Source: Rhopalosiphum padi
Lineage: Eukaryota > Arthropoda > Insecta > Hemiptera > Aphididae
Direction: 5' to 3'
Length of the DNA stretch: 64,000 nucleotides
NCBI RefSeq assembly: GCF_020882245.1
Contig: NC_083599.1
Coordinates: forward strand, 24,748,865-24,812,864
A program made the translations under genes and the position numbers. Of this stretch, positions 23,301-32,669 are shown in pieces (the stretch's first letter is position 1; every line of letters begins with the position of its first letter). The notes beneath the pieces were generated by a model. That model did not search any database. It was not told the origin of the DNA and saw nothing but the letters and a program-made list of their open reading frames with translations.

Positions 23301-25171
23301 GGCATGTACCTATCTAATATTTTAAAAGTCACTTGAACACTGGATTACAATCCAGACAAATTTAAATAATTCATAATAATAATAGTATTATTTAAGATCA
23401 GAATAAACATTATAAGTACATGCCCAATAAGTATCTATAACTTTATGCCTACATTACAACACTGAAAACAATATCAAATATTCTAAAATGGTAACGATGT
23501 CTCGATGTATTGAACATAAAAATAAAACATTTATTTTGTCGTGAATTTCATCTTTAATTGTATACTAACTGTTTAGCTATAATTATAATTTTAGATATTT
23601 GTACTTTTTTCGGAACTTTTTGATTCTAAAATAATGTTTTTATTCTTATCTGTCATCATCTATTTTGGTGGTAAAAAATGCTTCAATCTTCAACCAACTT
23701 TAAGATCAGTTTCTTGAAGCAAATTGCATGCAGGTAGTTAGTAATTTAATTCTCATTATTTTTCAATATAATCGGGAAAAATAAAAAATAAATAGGGGAA
23801 AATAGGAATTTTCATTCAAAAGAATCAGAACCTGTTTTTGACTAAATAAATTTTGATTTTTTTGTAAAAATTTAACTAAATATTTATATTTTTATATTAG
23901 AATTTTTTAGATTTGATATTATTCAAAATATTTTGGTACTTTTTGTGTTATTTAAAATTTTTGATTTTTAAATTTATATTGATATATAATAATTTTGTTG
24001 TTGAATTAAAAAGCTTGAAAATTTAATAGAAGGTTCCTCATTAATTATTCATACCATAATTAAAAAATATCAGAAATACGTCATGGTTACAATTTTTTTT
24101 AACCGTTAAAAGTTCAAATTTTTACAAAATTCATCAATAACACGAACATTTGTAAATATTATGTAATTAAAAAAAATGTATGATATTTTTATTTTAGCTC
24201 CTAAGGTTTAAACATTTATTACAAGAGTTCTCATTAATTTTTATTTGGAAAAAAAGTAGCGCTAATTTATTATTTTTAGTGATTAAAGCTCAAAATTTGA
24301 CGGTACTGGAAATTCAAACGTATAATAATAATTTTTAATATTTTACAATAAATTATTACTCTACAAATATTAATTGTTAAATTTGAAACATTCTATTACA
24401 ACTTTAATTATTAATTTTACTTAATTTATCTAAAAAGTAATTCAACCTACATGTATATAATAGCAATAAAATGTATCATAAAAATATACCTAGTTAATTT
24501 TATAAGCTGACAAAATGTTTTCGATCATCGTAATAAAAATTCCATATGTTATTATTTATCGTTAATTTAAATTTTAACACATTCATTACAGTGACTTATA
24601 CTCAAATACTCGTCACTTAATACAGCAAAACGATTATCTACAACACCCCGTTGTTTTTAATTAAGTGCTTAGTCTGGTTAGCTTAGTAGCCTCATAGGCG
24701 CAAATAGTGTTTGAAATTTTTTTTTATTTGCGGGGGCGAACTATAACTCAGTTATATACTGGATTTTGAATGTATTATGCTTTATGTAGTTAACTGCTAT
24801 TATATGGTATTTATTATCTGTAGTTAATTAAAACATTAAATTTTTTAAAAACTATAGGTAGTATAACACTATAAGTCTATAACTCATGTTGGTTTAGGAT
24901 AACTACGCGAAATACTTATAGAAACAATTTACAACATTGTTTATAGTCTAAACATTTATTTAAATTTTAAATATCATAAACCTGAGGGCTAAAGACTAAA
25001 ACATATAGTACCTCTACATTATATTATAAAAAATAATTATGTACATAATGTATGTCGTGTGTCATTTTTGTATGTGCTGAATAAAAAGTATATGATAGTA
25101 AAAAATATTTTCTTACCGGAGTATTTGTACTGTACATTTTGAGATGGCTTTTTCGTCCTCCAGTTAAACAT
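5365..25171 (-). CDS. Phospholipid-transporting P4-ATPase (flippase catalytic subunit, ATP8A-like)
   Basis: Twenty coding exons, all GT-AG and in phase, give 1,054 residues: 25117-25171, 19576-19769, 18609-18707, 16574-16734, 16322-16519, 15971-16251, 14710-14816, 13764-13859, 11640-11756, 11344-11470, 10025-10221, 9656-9940, 8718-8870, 8147-8341, 6834-6992, 6588-6773, 6124-6381, 5904-6022, 5496-5630, 5365-5407. P-type signatures: phosphorylated Asp404 in SDKTGT, KGAD at 544-547, TGD at 658-660, and GDGANDV from Gly772. The C-terminal membrane domain (HGAWNYEKITK, VCFKAG and onward) aligns with P4 helices TM5-10. Known role: ATP-driven transfer of aminophospholipids to the cytosolic leaflet, normally with a CDC50/TMEM30 partner. 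LKIRQ after the actuator motif favours the ATP8A branch over ATP8B. Oddities: DGEE (184-187) instead of DGET, and PVSH (352-355) in TM4 instead of PISL. Introns are loaded with transposons. The 1,054 residues are somewhat short of the roughly 1,150 usual for ATP8A; the C-terminal tail is short. Confidence 0.93.
7140..7440. other. GC-richer patch in flippase intron, probably decayed transposon
   Basis: Between the exons at 8147-8341 and 6834-6992. It contains clustered GGGCCT/GGCCTA words (around 7,168, 7,298, 7,355, 7,406 and 7,415) and the pair CAAAGCAATCAAATC / CCCTTGATTACTC, in contrast to the surrounding AT-rich intron. No ORF or clear terminal repeats were found. Confidence 0.3.
9118..9425 (+). 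pseudogene. R1/Jockey-type LINE reverse-transcriptase fragment, with stops
   Basis: On the plus strand, antisense to the host gene and in its intron between exons 9656-9940 and 8718-8870. One continuous frame encodes the end of a non-LTR reverse transcriptase: IANWMSNNGLKLAPEKSECV, then LQVNGCEIP, LGDWFDTRLSF and a KTMVARDRLMPNIGG segment. This order (WMSxNGLxLAPEK, then VNG, then YLGxWFD, then LMPNxGG) is typical of R1/Jockey-clade LINEs in insects. Two in-frame TAG codons, one at the tyrosine-leucine step of YLG and one just before KTMVARD, plus truncation at both ends, make it dead. GC content is far above the flanks. Confidence 0.85.
11828..11851. repeat. (TA)n microsatellite
   Basis: An uninterrupted run of alternating T and A, about 24 bases, in the flippase intron beside exon 11640-11756. 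A shorter TA run sits at 9,603-9,616. Confidence 0.8.
12047..13667 (-). mobile_element. hAT transposon with terminal inverted repeats and transposase C-terminus
   Basis: The left end starts with CAGTGTCGGCCTGGC; the right end (13,653-13,667) is its reverse complement. Flanks are GGTACCAA (12,039-12,046) and CGTACCAA (13,669-13,676), an 8-bp target-site duplication with one difference and one extra G at the right junction. The TIR sequence and 8-bp duplication are hAT hallmarks. The element lies in the flippase intron between exons 13764-13859 and 11640-11756, ending about 97 bp from the first of these. Only the transposase C-terminal part remains, so it is presumably non-autonomous. Confidence 0.88.
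12295..12897 (-). CDS. hAT transposase C-terminal fragment (dimerisation domain)
   Basis: A 200-residue open frame. Residues about 130-180 carry the hAT C-terminal dimerisation signature: LLPSTQTTCERVFSKLKCIK, then KLRSTLHQNHLTPLMLMAIEKN. A short CNKCNKCIHC cluster precedes it. It resembles ZMYM1-like hAT proteins of insects. The N-terminal BED/zinc-finger and the RNase-H-like catalytic core of a full transposase (usually 600-800 residues) are absent, so it cannot transpose by itself. The frame is intact, which suggests a fairly recent internal deletion copy. It lies inside the hAT element with TIRs at 12,047 and 13,667. Confidence 0.8.
   Translation of the reverse strand: MKNENLLKDLNWLDPRSFAVFNNIELLPVSALSTLCKISGLNHEVILTELKQFSSQYENFIPQIPKYTTDCDSENKILLRNEDASDEDNDEISKSVNCNKCNKCIHCAFLIVRELSCQSNLFSNLFVIYKFALLLPSTQTTCERVFSKLKCIKTKLRSTLHQNHLTPLMLMAIEKNIAIDTQKLIETIAYSFNKLKKLLI
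14381..14397. repeat. Short perfect palindrome TATAGATATCTATA
   Basis: A 14-base perfect palindrome in flippase intronic DNA. It has the same TATAGATA half-site as the longer hairpins at 15.1, 27.65 and 33.9 kb, but may be chance in AT-rich sequence. Confidence 0.35.
15083..15124. repeat. Short hairpin palindrome (GACTGGCCATA stem)
   Basis: The arms GACTGGCCATA (15,092-15,102) and TATGGCCAGTC (15,107-15,117) pair perfectly around GATA. The pairing extends imperfectly outwards (GACTCTGGCT against GGCAGTC). It is GC-richer than its surroundings. It lies in a flippase intron, 70 bp from the hAT element at 15,194. Confidence 0.75.
15194..15887 (-). mobile_element. Short hAT-family element with perfect 8-bp target duplication
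   Basis: The ends read TAGGGCTCAGATTTATATG (left) and TAGGACTCGGATTTATATG (right, reverse complement). Both sides are flanked by the identical octamer GTTATTAT (15,186-15,193 and 15,888-15,895), a textbook hAT target-site duplication. It encodes only a transposase tail, so it is an internal-deletion derivative. It sits in the flippase intron, ending about 83 bp from exon 15971-16251. The perfect duplication suggests a relatively young insertion, although the TIRs differ at two positions. Confidence 0.9.
15438..15587 (-). pseudogene. hAT transposase C-terminal remnant (CGGBP1-like tail)
   Basis: About 49 residues on the minus strand end at a stop near 15,438. They include CPITSVEVERSFSRYKAIL and RSNRRSFEFENLKMAVI, followed by INCN. 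The S-VEVERSFS-Y sequence is the hAT dimerisation signature, and the RRSF-ENL-CN ending resembles the aphid hAT/CGGBP1-like group. No upstream transposase sequence remains. Confidence 0.75.
16845..17245. mobile_element. Repeat-bounded element with iterated CCGCACACTT motif (candidate MITE)
   Basis: Copies of an AAAACCGCACACTT-type word occur at the left end in one orientation (near 16,853, 16,888 and 16,921; some variant, such as ATCCACACA and AACTGCACACTT). They occur inverted at the right end (AGTGTGCGGATTTT near 17,221 and TGTGCGGTTTTATTTT near 17,187). The bounded unit of about 400 bp has no ORF. It lies in the flippase intron between exons 18609-18707 and 16574-16734, and almost touches the foldback MITE starting at 17,314. 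Confidence 0.55.
17314..17766. mobile_element. Long foldback MITE, copy 1
   Basis: The first and last roughly 150 bases are inverted copies: left AAGAGGACGTTATACG..., right reverse complement AAGAGGATGTTATACC..., sharing GCATGTGTTGTCTCTGTC and ACACATTTTGTGATGTTAGC. The inner part also folds: AATCTCATAGGCTATTATTG near 17,489 pairs with its inverted counterpart near 17,600, and CGAGTTACG with CATAACTCG. Almost the whole 450 bp is therefore one imperfect palindrome. No coding capacity. A related copy lies at 61,471-61,876. Confidence 0.85.
20435..22618 (-). mobile_element. DNA transposon with 39-bp inverted repeats and TACGTG subterminal motifs
   Basis: Positions 20,435-20,473 and 22,580-22,618 are inverted copies of 39 bases with one mismatch (core ACTGTCACTGCAATACCACG). 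Weaker similarity runs some 15 bases further out, so the true ends may be near 20,420 and 22,634. Just inside, a TACGTGGT/TACGTGTT word is iterated: 20,630, 20,659 (variant), 20,681 and 20,711 on the left; 22,429, 22,453 and 22,506 (variant) on the right. These look like subterminal transposase-binding sites. The body holds a 364-codon frame. Inserted in intron 1 of the flippase. Superfamily not assigned. Confidence 0.7.
21086..22141 (-). CDS. Transposon-encoded protein with conserved Cys module, truncated
   Basis: The start MTSKRRIKHLLDLANEA at 22,141 is preferred over the upstream ATG at 22,180: a good acceptor (TTTTTTTAG) lies between them, and a donor CAG/GTAATT near 22,313 suggests a spliced 5' UTR exon. 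The first 170 residues are Asn/Asp/Ser-rich and probably disordered. Then comes basic QRQGKKVSQD and a Cys module, CASTFCNKSKNRYC, with SERSELFNHFWNNC and later LPVCKKMFLNTL. This module is familiar from a large arthropod transposon-derived family in which a catalytic domain follows; here the frame ends shortly after VRNWINSS, so that domain is missing. No catalytic function can be claimed. Confidence 0.6.
   Translation of the reverse strand: MTSKRRIKHLLDLANEANNKDDAMNNITYYKKKSKTNITNFSNRKPKYETNLIANSSISKTKYYEVLTKDSLKDIEFIYENVVTSINEPDNIYNENNLNVPNNTSPTTENQVDDSIYDKTDCITNFETDNDEFINYDHDYSKEIEIETSDSITDKRVRKRGIISQKKNWNREVMQQNRLLGKAYIGFQRQGKKVSQDVNKDERKMKPTCASTFCNKSKNRYCDNFSKSERSELFNHFWNNCTSWAEKKTFCVNMITKTETKRIMTENEKSRRDYSYTYHLKKEDISLPVCKKMFLNTLCLNEWMVRNWINSSINGLPQSTKNIKKNNLQNNLNLEFDKSDIMFFFFIIIMF
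22619..25116. other. 5' part of flippase intron 1, repeat-rich
   Basis: No gene was seen. The part near 24,003-24,240 matches the dispersed repeat seen at 28.5, 29.1, 34.5 and 40.7 kb (common start TTGAAAATTTAATA...GGTTCC). A patch at 24,690-24,745 (CCTCATAGGCGCAAATAG ... GCGGGGGCGAAC) looks like the end of another mobile element but has no partner in view. Confidence 0.45.
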
Positions 25172-27441
25172 TTCAAATTCAAAAATAAAAAGTTATTTTT
25201 TATTTAAATATAAACAGTTTGTATAAGTTACAGTTGATTTTAATACTAACTAAAAACATTAAACGAAAAAAAAATATTGAGATTTACGTAAAATGTACAT
25301 ATTAAAAAGTCTAAACTGAAGTACACTTCTTGACACTCATATTTTTTCAAGAAATCATTATCTTATCTTTATTATTAGTCACTTATAGAAGTTATCTTTT
25401 TCTTTCTGAAAATGAATCTAAATTAAAAATTATCCATAATTAGCTATACAGAGTAGGTACCTACCTACATTTATAAATAAAAAGCAAATAATTAAAAATG
25501 TTTATTTAATTTACGCAGTCATTAAAATTTTAGTATATTTACTAGAATATTATTATTCTTCAAAATTGTGAATGCAATCATCTACAATTAGATTACTCAA
25601 GAAGGTACTCGAGTTAGTAAAACCAAAACAAAAAAAACTAAATGATAACAATTAAATAGAGAATTAATAAATTCAAAAACTCGATTGGAAGCAGTAGTCG
25701 CAGAAAATATTATATAAGTAATACAAACTATGAGTTAATCATTAAACATCAGTAAATTATGATTCTTAACAGTTACATAAAAAAAATTGCTTTTTTGGAT
25801 TGGTTATGTGATTCTATAATATAATTTTTCATGTGTTGCTTTAAAAATTATAGTTTATTAGACATTAGTAGATAGGGATAAATAACAAATCTTGGTCTTA
25901 TACATAAAATAAAATAATATTCTAAAAATGTTAACTAAATTATATTGATATTTAAAACATTTAAACAACTAACTTAGTTGAATTGAAAATATTATTAAAT
26001 TATTTGATTCTTAATCTGAATACGATAACTTGTTATTCAATGTTTCATTGCAATGGAATAATACGACCAGATCCAGTCGATCAGTCGATCTAATTTACGT
26101 AACTAGTGGAATAATAATTTATTAACATACCAAGAAATGCAAGTATAGGAGCTTTAGTGTAAGTCGTTAGTACTTATTTGTTTGAATTAATAAAATATTG
26201 GAGCCAAAATAATTAATCATTTGATAGTTGGAATAAATTATTCTACTGCAGTGAATGTTCGTAGAAATTTAAGATATTAAGGACTGGCTGTGGATACCTA
26301 TATAGTGTAGGATATATTCATTATTATTAATTACTATAAGTGTTACTATGTTAATGTCTTAGTTTACAATATTTTAGGAATTTTTAGGCTATTCAAAATA
26401 GATTAGGTACCATTCAATAATATACAATATAAGAATATATTTAGTTACAAATATTACAAAATGCTTACCACATAAAATATATGCCGTTATAATATTATGC
26501 CAAGTGATAATAATAATTAATAATTTTGAAAATTGCTTTGCATTTTTATTATTAAATATAAGATACCTGAAAATAGGATTCAAAATTTAACTCCCAGTCA
26601 ATAAATTCATATTTAATGGTTAAATGGTCAGGAGAATTGATGGCCCTGATCAATAAATTGTATGCCCAATAAAATGTCCTAAGTCCCTATGGAAAAAGGT
26701 TATTAAAATAATTTTAAACAGGACTCCATAAGTATAAGTTCATCATTTATATTCAATTGGTTTACATCTATCTCGACACCTGACGAAGGTTCAAGTCAAT
26801 ATTCGGAAGGTAAACAGTTACCAAATGTCGTTTGGAAACAAAAAATTATATTACTTTTTTAATATATATTATAATATAAATATTACTAATTTTCTTTTTT
26901 CTGGTGGCTGGTGAATATAATACCTAGACTATTTACTAGATAATTATATGTACAGTGTTACCATATCGTTCATCACTAGGTATACCTATGTACTAAAAAA
27001 TGTTTTTTTAAACATATAAAACCGAACCAGAATTAATTAGTTTAAAAAGTGAAGTTTTCCTCCGTAAAATTGATTCAAAGTTGTGTAATTATTAAGGATT
27101 TTTTTTTTTATCTAATATTGACATTTGACTGTATAGCGTATTTTATAGTTGCCACCAAAACTGTACAATATGGAAAATTGTACTGAAAATAAAAATTATT
27201 TACATAAACAAAACAAAAATCTTGGTAGTAATAAATTAATAAACAATAATATAATAATAATAATTAATAAATTATTATTTAAATTTTAAATTAATTACCT
27301 ATATGGGCTATATGTATAGAAATATAATATATGTAGATAAATAATACTTAGATAGCAGATAGGTATATAATAAATATGAGTATATCATATAATTGTGAAT
27401 ATGTAATACTAAGTTGGTTTTTTTAGGATAATGATGTAGAC

Positions 27442-27622
27442 CAGACATGTTAAACTCAAAGTATAAAGTGTGCTAAATATGTTGAATAGTTTACTATACG
27501 GACCGCACATAAAAATGTATCAAAAAAAAATATATTTTATACAAATTTTTGATTTGTCCATAAATATTGGTAGCCGCGGGCCACAAAAAAATGAGCCAAG
27601 GGCCGCGTGTTTGACATGCCTG
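27442..27622. mobile_element. Short hAT-type MITE (181 bp)
   Basis: The left end is CAGACATGTTAAACTC and the right end reads CAGGCATGTCAAACAC on the opposite strand. The interior next to the right end, GCGGCCCTTGGCTC and GGCCCGCGGC, is the familiar hAT pattern in which the terminus is followed by a GCGGCCC block. The flanking octamers ATGTAGAC (27,434-27,441) and GTGTAGGC (27,623-27,630) match at 6 of 8 positions, a decayed target duplication. Non-coding. Confidence 0.75.
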
Positions 27623-27635
27623 GTGTAGGCATTTT

Positions 27636-27679
27636 AATCACGGCTATAGATAGGTACTATAGTATCTATAGCCGTGGTT
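27636..27679. repeat. Short hairpin palindrome (CACGGCTATAGATA stem)
   Basis: The left arm AATCACGGCTATAGATA and right arm TATCTATAGCCGTGGTT pair at 16 of 17 positions around a 10-base loop. It lies a few bases after the hAT MITE that ends at 27,622 but outside its target duplication. Confidence 0.8.
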
Positions 27680-28011
27680 TTATTGTTTTAATATATCACA
27701 CTATCATACTTATCACAGATAATGAAAAACTAAATGTATACCTAAGTAAATTTATACATTTTTCACTAACATAACCAGTTCTATCAAAGTATTAAATACC
27801 TATAAGTAATAATAATAAAATACACGCTTTATACAAAACAGTAGGTACTAGTATTTTAACAATTTTTACTATAGACTTTTTTTTATAAAAGAATAAAAGA
27901 TAGATATATAATAGACCAAACATTTTTATTATTTTTTAATAAATTGTTATTTATTGGTAATAAGTAGTTATCTATATAGTATCTATAGTAGCTACCTATA
28001 TAGGTATACAT

Positions 28012-29545
28012 TTTAGATTCTGAGCAGAATGCAGATCGAATGAATGTATTGATATTACAATGATGTGTGTTTTTTATTTATGTGTTTATTATATACACCA
28101 TAAGAAGTCGAAAAAATTCTTTGATTTTCAACATTGCAGATGTTTTTAGGCAGAAAATTGAATCTAATTAGTAGTTAGTACTATAAAAAGATAAAAATTA
28201 AAAATTCCCAATAATTTTTTTTTATTATCAGAATAAAAAATAGAAAATTAACATAAAAGGAAATTTTTACACTACACTAGTTTTCGACTTAATTGATTTT
28301 TTTGATTTTTTTATAAATTTTATAATTTAAAAGGGAAAAAAACCATAGAAACTTAAAAATGCTGTTTGTATTATCATTTTCTGTATAATATGGTATAATT
28401 TTTTAAATATTTTGAATTTTTTTCAGTATTTTATAAATGAATGAAATTTTCGAATTTAATATAGAAACTAAAAATGTATAAATGAATAAACATATTTGAT
28501 AATTTAATACAAGGTTCCCAATAAAAAATATTAAAAATGTATAGCCACAATATTTTTTGTAAACATTTAATTTTAGAATTTTAAAATTCGTCAAAATCTC
28601 AAAAAATATAAATTATTTTATAGTTAAAAATGCATAAAAAAAATGTGTTTGTGCCTAAAATTTGAAAATGTTATTGAGATTCATTATTCGTTATGCAACC
28701 TTTATTATAATAGTCAAATTAATTTTTTAAGACCGTTTGAATTTATTTTACGACAATGCAGATTACGAATATTCACCACTTTACCAGTACTTATAATAAT
28801 TAACTATTTTTCGATCTTTTTTTTTTGTAATTCAAAAATAAAGAACTATAGATACTTTGAATTTTCATCAAGTGTTTATATTACCATTTTCATTATATGA
28901 TAACATTTTAAAAATAGTTTAAACTTTTTTCAAGGTATTTATAAACTTGAACAATTTTCGATTTGTATTTTTTTTTCTACAAATTTTGATAAAAAGTTAT
29001 TCTCCCGGTCAAAATTGTTGTAAATTGTGTTGAAGATCCCGAATTAGTTGTTCTGTAAAAATTATTAAAAATATATTTGCGCAAATTTGTTTTATGTGTA
29101 TTTAAAATTCAAATTTTTACAAATGTCAAAATCACGAAAATTACAAGTATTTTGTAGTAAAAATAAAAAAATTAATAAAATATTTATAGTTAAAGTTTGA
29201 AAATGTAATATAATATTTTTCATAAATATTTTATACTAAAAAATCTAAAATATGTTCAAACACGATTATTGTTTATAGGCACTTGAAGAAGTACAAATTA
29301 GAATAAAATTAACTTTTTTAAAAATTAATGATATCAATATCAATGTATTAATTAATTGTTATAAGCAATAATATCATGAAATATACTTATAGAAATTTAG
29401 GCTGTCATTTGACAGACCGTCTCCGTTAAGAATCGTTTTTTGTTTTTAATGATATATTATTAAATTCAAATTTAACACTCCAAAAACTATTGACTATAGT
29501 GAAACACTCGACATCTAATGTACCTTACAACAAAGCGGTACCTAT
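28012..29545 (+). repeat. Dispersed AT-rich repeat unit
   Basis: It starts near AGATTCTGAGCAGAATGCAG and ends near GTCTCCGTTAAGAATCG and the text after it. Internal blocks recur elsewhere in the window in the same orientation: the block from ATAATTTAATACAAGGTTCC (28,500) to GTTAAAAATGCATAAAAA (28,640) recurs at 34,498-34,680, 40,716-40,890 and, more loosely, 24,003-24,180. A TTCACTAAAA...TTTATATTA...ACGATAACATTT block recurs at 34,410, 40,550 and 3,930. Non-coding in all copies. The exact ends and class are not determined. Confidence 0.5.
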
Positions 29546-30545
29546 ACCTAATATATATAGTTGTATATATATTAATATATTATTATTTATTTTTCAAAAT
29601 TGAATTAATATTCTTATTTCTTGGTATTCCTTATCATACAATTTTTTGACAAATTTCTCGTTTACTAAATGATCAATTGTTGATGTCTATGTACATTGAA
29701 CTACAATTTCAACAGAATTTTAATTAGTAGGTAAGTAGATAAGTATTTTGAAAAATATGAAAAACACAAAAAACGGTACCTACCAAATAAGATCAATTGA
29801 AAAAGATAGGTACAATCTAACTTCCTAGTTTTATTTTCATTTTTCACATCTGTACACAAACAAATGTATTAGATACCTACTTACATTCAAATACTCAATA
29901 CAATATGCTGCAGATAATATAATTGATAGAAATCTTAGGCATATCGCATGTCTGCCTTATTACAACATGATATAACTATTATATGCCTATATACCTCACA
30001 TTTTACAAAGTAACATAACACAAGTATAGTAGGTTGCATCGTTGCATCTTGCATGATAAAGTAAAGCTAAGTTAAACCTAACCAACGAACAATAATTCAA
30101 TAATAGAGATTAGGTACGTGGAATTGATAAATGTAGAACTGACATAATTTCAAATAAATACATTTTAAATCTACTTTATTTGGAAACAATGAATTTGAAC
30201 TTCACGTTATTTAGGAAATATATATAATATTTTCGTATAAACGATGTTTTTACTACATTATTTTGAAATAATGAATTCGAAATCACCTGCAATATTTATA
30301 ATTAAAAAATATAAAACCGAAGTGGTAAGTACCTGCCAACTAATAAATACAGAATATTAATAAAATTTAAATTTAAACTTTTTACTTACCTACTTATCCA
30401 CTGAACTAAAATACATTTTTACCCATAAAGACAAACCTAAAAGGCTATACATATAAAATAAAGTTATATAGTTATTTTGATAAATTGAGACCAATTAAAT
30501 TGTATAATATTATGCTTATACGTTAGGTAGCTGGTATGTAATTTT

Positions 30546-30902
30546 ATTTTACCGCCGTACCGGTATTATAAATGCGTGCCAAGTTGTTTATCGCGACGAC
30601 TGTGTGTCCCCTGCAAACTGTCCCACGCCTTTTATCAGCTTATCACAAACGTTATCAATTCACAAGGAATACCGACGTCACCGTCTGTCCGCACCACGAC
30701 ATCGACGAGCAACGAGCGTCATCGTAGGTAGCGGTTTGTGTTTAATCTGTTGTGTTTGTCGTTGTTTTGCGTTCACCATCGTGGACACGCTCCGGAAAAG
30801 AAGTACGACGCCAATGTGAATTCTCATCGGTTGACCGTTCTGACCGTTCCGTATTTCTCTTTCGGCGACCTTTTATAGCGAAGCGACTATCCGAACGTCG
30901 AC
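30546..30902 (+). promoter_or_regulatory. SRP9 promoter and 5' UTR
   Basis: A CpG-rich stretch in otherwise AT-rich DNA (CCGCCGTACCGG, TTATCGCGACGAC, CGACATCGACGAGC, CCGAACGTCGAC) immediately before the SRP9 ATG. Such CpG-rich 5' ends also mark the MARVEL gene in this window. No TATA box at a convincing spacing. The 71-codon frame at 30,604-30,819 lies within this leader and is not considered a gene. Confidence 0.6.
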
Positions 30903-32669
30903 ATGTATCTAAAGACGTGGAAGGAATTTGAAACCGCTTCGTACAATCTGCTCCTCAAAGATCCGACCAGGGTGATTGACGTTTTATTATCTAGTTAGGA
31001 CAATAATTTTAATCGTGTGAATCGCACGTCTTACAGTGAAAATACGTACAAATAAATTTGTATACCTTAATTCACTTTTAATAAAACCAATTTATAAATT
31101 TTTCATTTATCGTTAACATTTTTTTTTGTGTATTCAGATAATATCAAGATTAGTATTCTATGTTAGGCAGTTGTTTTTAAGCTATTATGTTCTGTGTTTC
31201 ACAGTTGAAGTTAGAAGTATGTAGTATGTTCTATAATCTATTCCTTAAATGATATACCTACCTTATGAAATTATGTATTAAGTGCATCTAATAAAAAAAC
31301 AAATAGGCATTAAATTATATATTTTTTTTTTATTTTTCATAATATAATCCACAATCTCAAATCTGTTACAATTTTTTACATAAATTAATTTGTAAAAATT
31401 AATTATTATCATTTTATTAAAGTTTTCACATACAATACTTTAAACTTAACACTAAAATAAAATCACATAAAACTATTCAATAATTATAATTAGTCTATTA
31501 ATTACTATGCATTTTAGTTTTGCAAAAGAAAAGTATAAATAACATTACTTAAATATTTGTAAAAATAAGAAACACATGTATTACCGTTACAAAAAAAAAA
31601 TTTGTTTAAACACCTGTATATCTGTGTAAGTAAAACATTAGAAATATAAAATAGTAGACTAATATTTAAAAGTTAAAAATTTAGCACCACAGTAACAAAT
31701 CCAATTATAAAAGAATGCAATTTTCTATTGCTTAAATATGTATTTTTGTATGGCTTATTCTATAATTTGTTAGTAGTTTAAGCAACAAAATCAAATTTTA
31801 AACTTTAATCAAAACAATATAATTATTTTTTAGTTTAAATCAAACTTGCTTACTATAGTTATAACAAATTTTAAATTTTCGGTATTGAAAAAAAGTCATA
31901 TGTACCAAATTACCTTATACTTTTCATAAAAAAAAAAATGGATAAAAACAATAATTAAATTGTTTTAGTGAATTGGAGTATTATATTTCTAATAAATACC
32001 TACCTGTTAAATAAAACATATTATACAATTAATATATCTACTAATAAATTAATAAAATAAAATAATTATTTTATTTAATTAAATTAGTTGCAAAATTAAT
32101 GTTAATTTAATAAGTTGCATAATTAATGTTAATTAATTATATTTGCAATAATAATTTTTGTTGTAAAAATTGAATGCCGTATTGTGGACAATAATGGAAA
32201 ATATTTTTATTCTAGGTCAGATGTACTATGAAGTATTGTCATAGTGAATCAACTGTGCAATTAAAAGTAACTGATGATATTTCGGTAAATAACTTAATTA
32301 ATTTATATTATATTATTAAAATATACATTATGATGTTTATATTTATTGTAATATATACTTGATGGTCAAATTAAATTGTCTTATTTTTAAAATGTTTTCT
32401 TTGATACATATATCTCTGCTAACCCTGAAAAAAATACTCAGGTTTTTTTAATTCTGCAGAATAAATTATACCCTTTATGTTAGATAGATATATGTACACC
32501 ATCATAATATATATTACAATATACCATCATTTATTTAACGATAACATTTAATAATAATGTATTTGTATTTCAGTGCTTGCAGTTTAAAACCTCAGATATA
32601 CAAAATGTAAAGAAAATTGAAGTATTTTATGCTACAATTATGAAACAAATAATATCTAATGAACTTTGA
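30903..32669 (+). CDS. SRP9: Signal recognition particle 9 kDa protein (SRP9)
   Basis: Three exons, 30903-30971, 32216-32284 and 32574-32669 (stop TGA), each of whole codons with GT-AG introns, give 77 residues. MYLKTWKEFETASYNLLLKD aligns with the YxTWEEFxxAAExLYLxDP start of animal SRP9. VRCTMKYCHSES and LKVTDDISCLQFKTSD match the central RNA-binding strands (KYRHSDG..., KVTDDLVCLVYKTDQ). VKKIEVFYATIMKQI matches the C-terminal helix. Role: SRP9 pairs with SRP14 on the Alu domain of SRP RNA to pause elongation during co-translational ER targeting. It is a little shorter than human SRP9 (86 aa) and lacks the extra C-terminal tail. Key family features are present, so the call is firm. Confidence 0.95.

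Larger units (their letters stand above)
25172..30545. other. Divergent intergenic region between P4-ATPase and SRP9
   Basis: About 5.4 kb with no supported gene. The left edge should hold the flippase promoter and any 5' UTR. The middle holds a hAT MITE (27,442-27,622), a hairpin (27,636-27,679) and a dispersed repeat unit (about 28,012-29,545). ORFs at 26,389, 28,403 and 28,643 are low-complexity AT-rich frames. Confidence 0.5.

Noticed and set aside
30604..30819. 71-codon plus-strand ORF before SRP9
   Set aside because: Lies in the CpG-rich leader of SRP9; no recognisable protein and not in frame with the SRP9 start.
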